Shown here piece by piece: positions 58,933-64,000 of a stretch of DNA of 64,000 nucleotides; position 1 is the stretch's first letter, and each line of letters begins with the position of its first letter. Under the pieces are notes generated by a model, which did no database searches, had not been told where the DNA came from, and saw nothing but the letters and a program-made list of their open reading frames with translations. Location: NCBI GenBank assembly GCA_026686845.1, contig JAIVEN010000004.1:20368827-20432826 (forward strand), read 5' to 3'. This DNA comes from Adenanthera pavonina. Taxonomy: Eukaryota; Streptophyta; Magnoliopsida; Fabales; Fabaceae. Made by a program: the position numbers and the translations under genes.

Positions 58933-60749
58933 TGTTAGATTTAATATAATATAAGTTTTGATGATGACAAATATATAGTAATAAGAAACAAATGTATCAT
59001 ATTTTTCTAGCATATATATTGTTACTTAAAGAAATAAAATATGCATTAGCATGTATTTAATTATGTTTATAATGTATATATCATGTTATGTACTGATATA
59101 TCCACTATGCTCTTATGTTTTATAATACAAGTTGGATATATAAATTAGACTAATTATTTGGTTTGTAAGTGTAATACATTCAGTGTAGAATTGTCCAAAT
59201 AAAAAGAGTGAGCATTGGAAGAAATGACAATCAATATCACATTTCACTCAAAGAAGAAGAAGAGAAATAATGCTCAAAGAATGGATGATGAGAAGGAACC
59301 ATGTCAAGAATGAGAATGACTAAGTAAAAGTGGAGTTCAACTTTTGAAGATCTAGCTATTAAATATATTTTGTTTTTACTTAAGTCGTGAGGTGATTTAA
59401 TTTTTGAAATTTACTTAAGCTTATTATCATATATTTTAAATGAATTAAATAAAGTAAATATGATGTTAGCATATGTTAGACTCGAGAAATATTGACTAGT
59501 AGATGAATTTTTTGTTTGACTCATGTTTATTTTGTGCAAAATTTGAACTTTTCTTAGTGAAATTTGAGGTTACAAAGGTTTATCTCTGAAAGAAGAATTT
59601 CAGTTCTGAAATTTGAATTTTAGACTAAGCATTATTAGTGAAAGTATGCGAAATTCACATGAAATTTAGTCAAAATTTGAATGTTGGTGAAGTTTAAGGT
59701 AAGTTCAAAGTCACTTCTTCTAATAGACGAACTTTGGATTTCAAAGTATGAATTTCAAAATGAGAACTTGTGAGTTTCATTAGAACTTGCCTCTCAAAGA
59801 TGAACTTTGTATTTCAATAGTTGAATTTCGAAGAGAGAACTTTTGTATCATGTTGAACATGCTTTTGACTTTTGAAATTTGAATTTTGAAGTGTACTATG
59901 AAAACTTGAACAACTATCAAACTTAACAAACGCATTTCCAATATAAAAGTTCACATGAACTAACATGGGTTAACTTTGGCAAACTTGAAATTTCCACTCT
60001 GTGACAAACGAATTTCTGAAGTTCAACGTTAAACACATAAGTATGCTGACTCTGCGAAATTCATCTATTGAGCTTCAAAATTTGAATTTTGGTATGTCAA
60101 ATATATTTAATGTGGTTGTTGAACGGCTCTAGCTTTTTGCAAAGTAATGGCTATAACTTGTGTCTAACGGATAGATCTTATGTCTAAAGAATAATTAAGC
60201 CACAAATATATAAATAGAACTTATTTTGAACTTATGGGTAATGAAATTAAGTGAGTTATGCCAAAATGCTGTTCAATACATAAAATCTTTCTGTATCAAC
60301 ATTCATAGTTAAACCCATCTTGTTAGAGTAAGCTTTCAATGTATCATTTACTTTAAAAGAGAGTTTCAATTCTATATTCATTATTTTCTACTATTTTCTA
60401 GGTAGAATTTTAGTGTAGGGAAAACACAAAGGGAAATACAAATCTTGTAAGGATGTGGAAATAGTGGCTTCACAAGTGCCTACTAAAACTTGTGTAATGT
60501 ATTGAGGCTTCACAAGTGCCTGGATCAAACTTATGGGATATAGTGAAAATCTCAAGTGGTGGCTTGAGGATTGGATGTAGGCCAAGTGGTTCGAGCTGAA
60601 CCAGGATAAATTCTTGTGTTTGATCCTTCATTTTATTATTTCATTTATATCCTTCATCACCCTTTGTTCACCTTTGTACTTTAAAAAGGGCAAAGAATCT
60701 TATATCACCTAATTCACCCTCCCTCTTGGGTGATTAGCCAAACCTTACA
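58933..60749 (+). repeat. 5' LTR of element 3
   Basis: TGTTAGATTTAAT...AACCTTACA, 1817 bp. The first half (to about 59480) has no match in elements 1 and 2. The second half carries the shared U3 boxes (59510-60100), the TATA region and the U5 hairpin TATCACCTAA (60703-60712) with TTGGGTGATTA (60726-60736). Confidence 0.88.
60207..60217 (+). promoter_or_regulatory. LTR TATA box, element 3
   Basis: TATATAAATAG, in the same place relative to U3 boxes and U5 hairpin as the boxes of elements 1 and 2. Confidence 0.7.
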
Positions 60750-60751
60750 AT

Positions 60752-60763
60752 TGGTATCAGAGC
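60752..60763 (+). other. Primer binding site of element 3
   Basis: TGGTATCAGAGC two bases after the LTR; initiator-Met type. Confidence 0.93.
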
Positions 60764-60802
60764 TTAGACTCTCTGCAAAAGATCTAATCATCTTAGAGCA
60801 AG

Positions 60803-62872
60803 TTAGCTGGATTTGGAGAGAATATATTACCACAGGGGAACAATATCAACAAACCTCTAGGCTTTAATGGTGAACACTATGGATACTGGAAGATGAGGAT
60901 GCAGATATATCTTCAATCCATAGACCTAGAATTTGGTATGTCATAAAGAAGGGTGATTTTGTTCCAAAGTAGATACATGATGATGGCACACTCAAACAGA
61001 AGGCAGAGAAAAAGTGGAATGATAAAGATAGATGAAGAATTTTGCTAAACTGCAAGGCAGAACACTCCTTATTTAGTGCTTTAAATCAGGATGAATTCTT
61101 TAAAATGTCAGATTGCAACACAGCAAATAAAATGTGGGATGCTCTAGAGATTGCTTATAAAGGAACCAAGGAAGTGAAGGAAACAAACCCAACTCTCTCA
61201 CAGCAGAATATGAAATGTTCAAGATGATTGATGGTGAGTCAATTAAAGATTTCCAAATTTGTTTCCCTCACATAATCAATCATCTGGCAACTTTGGGAAA
61301 GAGCTACATACAAAAGAGTAGGTTTACAAATTACTTAGAGCTATACCCAAAGAATGGCAACCAAAAGTGACAGCCATTAAAGAGACGAGAGTAGCACCAT
61401 ATTAGTCTGTCATTGCACTGTTTGGGGGCCTTGTTGAACATGAAAGGAAACTAAACCTTTTGTAGTAGAACCAAAATAAAGAAAAGACACTGATGTTCAA
61501 AGCTACTATGTCACAAAGCTCAGAAGATGATGTTATTAATGATGAAAGTGATGATAGTAGTAATAATGATGAGGAGGACGAGTTGATACAGTTGACCACC
61601 AAATTTGACAAATTCCTCAACATCAAAAGAAAGGAGCTTTAGGAACAAAAGCACTCCTGCCATGCAAATAAACTGAAATAGTTCTCAAAGAAGCAAGGAG
61701 GAAGACATGCAGAGAAGAAAAGTGAAAAGCTAAAGTGTCATATACCTCTGCAATCTAGGGCAACAATTCATATGAAGATGATGAGGATACCTATCCATGC
61801 TTAATGGATAAGACTAATAATGAGATATCAAATTCTGACCCTGAATTTGATTCTGATTACTCTTTTAATTAGTTGCAAAGTGCTTATAATAAAATACATG
61901 ATAATGTAATTAGATTAGCAAAAGCACTTGCACACAGTAAGAAAAAAGTGATTTCCTTGGAAAATGAGTTACAATTGAAAAAGAATGAAAAGGAATCACT
62001 TAAAAAGAAAATATATGAGTTAAAAAATATCCGTAAAACCTATTCACATACTTCCTCTTGTGATCATGTGAAAGATTGACTAAAGAAAAAGAGGAATTAA
62101 CTAAAGTTATAGCCAATTTCACTCAAGAAAAGGATAAGTTGAATATTCCACTTGACAAATAGACTTGTGTGTCTGACAAGTTGAATGTTGGCTATATGAG
62201 TAAGTCCAAGGATAAAAATAAATGTTGTTTGATATTCTTTATGCCTACTGTAATGGCTAACTCATCATCAAGCACATATTATGGTAAAAAGGGACATATA
62301 GCTCATCTGTGCAATATTAGGAGAAATGGTTTAAGTCAAGACATGAAATAGGTTCCAAAAAATACTACTAATCCTCTTGGACCCAAAAACAAGTGGGTAC
62401 CAAAATATTCTTCTAGTGTTTCATGTGTTCAGAACAAATCCAAGAAGAAAGAACATATTGATGCAAGAGAGAGGATGGTGAAAAGTAAAGCTTCTCAAAA
62501 CTTTAAAGCAGTGATTGCAAATCACAAGGAGAAATAGTCGAAGCAATCCTTTCACTCATCTTAGGGAAGCAGCTCAAATGAAAACCAAATTACTTATCTT
62601 GAGAAAAGAAAGAGCAGAAGCTTAAGAGGCAATGGTTTGTATGCGAAAGGGAGACATGAGCAATACTACACTACATACAAACAAAAAATAACAAGGAGAT
62701 AATCTCTAGTAACCTCTATCACTTACCCTATTCAATTATTGCATTATATATATTTAGGTAAGATTAAACTTTGGTCCCATATGTACTTTAAAATGTTTAA
62801 ACTGATCATTAGTGGACCCAAAAAAGAAAGGGTACCAAAAAAAGAAAAAGATATTCCTTTTGCTTTTGTAGG
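60803..62872 (+). pseudogene. gag: gag of element 3, strongly decayed
   Basis: The position homologous to the gag ATG is now TTA (60803). Recognisable parts in several frames: AGFGENILPQGNN, GFNGEHYGYWKMRMQIYLQSI, a block around 61042-61200 (SALNQDEFFKMSDCNTANKMWDAL), a coiled coil at 61873-62079 (KKKVISLENELQLKKNEKES), and a zinc knuckle near 62275 that has lost its first Cys pair (YYGKKGHIAHLC). The GPK/WVPK tail motif occurs at 62378 and again at 62814-62840. The second is followed by an A-rich run and CTTTTGTAG at 62864-62872, which resembles the gag end of element 2. The sequence between 62540 and 62810 is unassigned. Confidence 0.78.
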
Positions 62873-63766
62873 TGCTCCTTATGAGCTTATATTATAAGTA
62901 TTTAGAATAATAGAGTATCCTGTATCTAGCAATCAATATTTGCTGAAGGAGATTGAAAATTCGAAGTTTCAGCATCTATTTGTAAGTCTTATTTTTCAAT
63001 AGTCATATTTTGATTATAAATAGATGAACTTATATGCCTTATATACCTTATGGAGTGATTTTGTTTGCTTGAAATTCGAATTTTGGTAGTGTAATAATTA
63101 AATTTCAGTGCCTTAGATGCTATGCTTATGATTCATCTTGTTCAAAATTTGTCTGTTGACTCTTGAAATTTGAATTTTAACTATTGATATATATATGTGA
63201 TATATTTGTGTGTGCACAACATTCAAAGTTTGATAATTCAATGTTCACATTTTAGACACTTCTTCACAAAGTCATGAAATTCAAAGTTTAAATTTCCACA
63301 TTTATCTATTGGACATCATGTGTTTGAATGCTTTGTGTTGAGCCTTCAAAATTCGAACTTTGCAGATACAAAGTTTGTCCATTGAAGCTTCTATCTGTGA
63401 TTGAGCCTTTGATAGTTGTATTTCAAAGCTAAAATATGAATGTTAATGTATTGCCTAAAAAGTGAGTCTCTGACAGACTAACTTCAAGGTTAAAAATTCA
63501 TTTGTCAAAACATTTTCTCTATGCTATGTGGGCAACGTAATTGACCAAAATTCCAATTTTGATTTTCAAAATTCATCTATCAAGCGTTTACAAAAGAGAA
63601 GTTTGAGGGATAGACATAACCCTATTTGAACTTCAACCTTTACACTTCTTATTCTCTCGATCATTCTCAAATTCCTTCAGTCAAACTTTATTTTCCATCG
63701 AATAAACTCTAAATTGAACCTCATCAACACCTTTGGAGCATTCCTTGAAACAAATTCCAAGTGAAA
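62873..63766 (+). other. Spacer before ORF3, element 3
   Basis: Begins GTGCTCCTTATGAG, homologous to 51623 in element 2. Contains the two-box motifs (63070-63580) and the palindrome GAACTTTG/CAAAGTTT (63355-63376, one mismatch). Non-coding. Confidence 0.75.
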
Positions 63767-64000
63767 ATGGTCAAAGTGAAGAATGCCAATGTCAGGAAAG
63801 AATAGGCTAGGGCCAAATGTTTAACTAAGTCTCAGTTTGCATCAAAAGAAGGCAAGACACAGAAAAGGAAGGTTGAATCTAGTAAGGGAACACCCTCAAG
63901 GAAGCAGAAAACACCATCCAAGCTATAATCAAAGAAACCTACGAATACTGCTTTTGCATCTAGCATAAAGTCTGAAGAACTCTAGATGATCACTGAACCC
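63767..64000 (+). pseudogene. ORF3 N-terminus of element 3, cut by window edge
   Basis: ATG at 63767 (MVKVKNANVRKE, then TAG). It continues in frame with a basic, Ser/Thr-rich segment (KSQFASKEGKTQKRKVESSK) like the N-termini of ORF3 in elements 1 and 2, with another stop near 63926. The rest is outside the window. Conservation of this basic N-terminus in three diverged copies argues it is a real protein segment. Confidence 0.75.

Larger units (their letters stand above)
58933..64000 (+). mobile_element. Sirevirus-type element 3, lacking pol (right end outside window)
   Basis: LTR, primer binding site, heavily decayed gag, then directly the pol-ORF3 spacer and the start of ORF3; the window ends inside ORF3. 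No protease, integrase, reverse transcriptase or RNase H motif is seen between 60803 and 63767. It is more diverged than elements 1 and 2, with a different LTR start (TGTTAGATTTAAT). The left target duplication would be about 58928-58932 but cannot be tested. Confidence 0.88.

Noticed and set aside
61402..61626. Minus-strand Ser/Leu-rich ORF in element 3
   Set aside because: It is the antisense of the acidic Asp/Ser-rich linker of gag.

Overview
The window is plant nuclear DNA from an intergenic region built almost entirely of LTR retrotransposons and their remains. The evidence is Ty1/copia and Ty3/gypsy polyproteins, initiator-Met tRNA primer binding sites, 5-bp target duplications and AT-rich LTRs. 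An angiosperm, probably a eudicot, is likely; the species cannot be read from the sequence. No host protein gene, tRNA, rRNA or CRISPR array was found, and every coding region is a decayed transposon gene. Layout: (1) 1-9537 is a minus-strand Sirevirus-type copia element (element 1: 5' LTR, gag, pol, extra ORF3) cut by the left window edge. (2) 9818-27344 is one old minus-strand LTR-like repeat (LTR-A) split by two later insertions: an Angela/BARE-like copia element (12136-20612) and a gypsy element (21867-27297). (3) 27345-34147 holds related plus-strand LTR material (LTR-B), an inverted Angela-type solo LTR (29934-31410) and a fragment of a second LTR family (G1). (4) 34148-40891 holds two more G-family LTRs in opposite orientation, G3 apparently inside G2, with a Tat/Athila-like LTR plus 3' internal fragment inside G3. 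(5) 42551-44948 is a solo LTR with a perfect target duplication. (6) 45116-56192 is a complete-length Sirevirus-type element (element 2). (7) 58933-64000 is the 5' part of a third, older Sirevirus-type element (element 3) that lacks pol. The three Sirevirus-type copies can be compared directly and give the most informative observations. In element 2, pol is bounded by an intron-like donor (CAG/GTATG) and acceptor (TTGCAG/G). Element 3 lacks exactly that interval, so it may descend from a spliced genomic RNA or from a deletion between the short direct repeats at those sites. All three copies keep an acceptor-like AG ahead of ORF3, a palindrome in the pol-ORF3 spacer, a repeated two-part motif (GACGAA-type and TTCGAA-type boxes) in both LTR and spacer, and a hairpin beside the primer binding site whose stem changes on both sides. 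Gag and pol are offset by one frame in the same direction in both copies that have both genes. Expected element functions: Gag packages RNA; protease, integrase, reverse transcriptase and RNase H copy and insert the DNA; ORF3 (the 'env-like' Sirevirus ORF) has no known function here. None of the copies is intact: each gene carries stops, frameshifts or deletions, so any movement would need proteins supplied by other copies.
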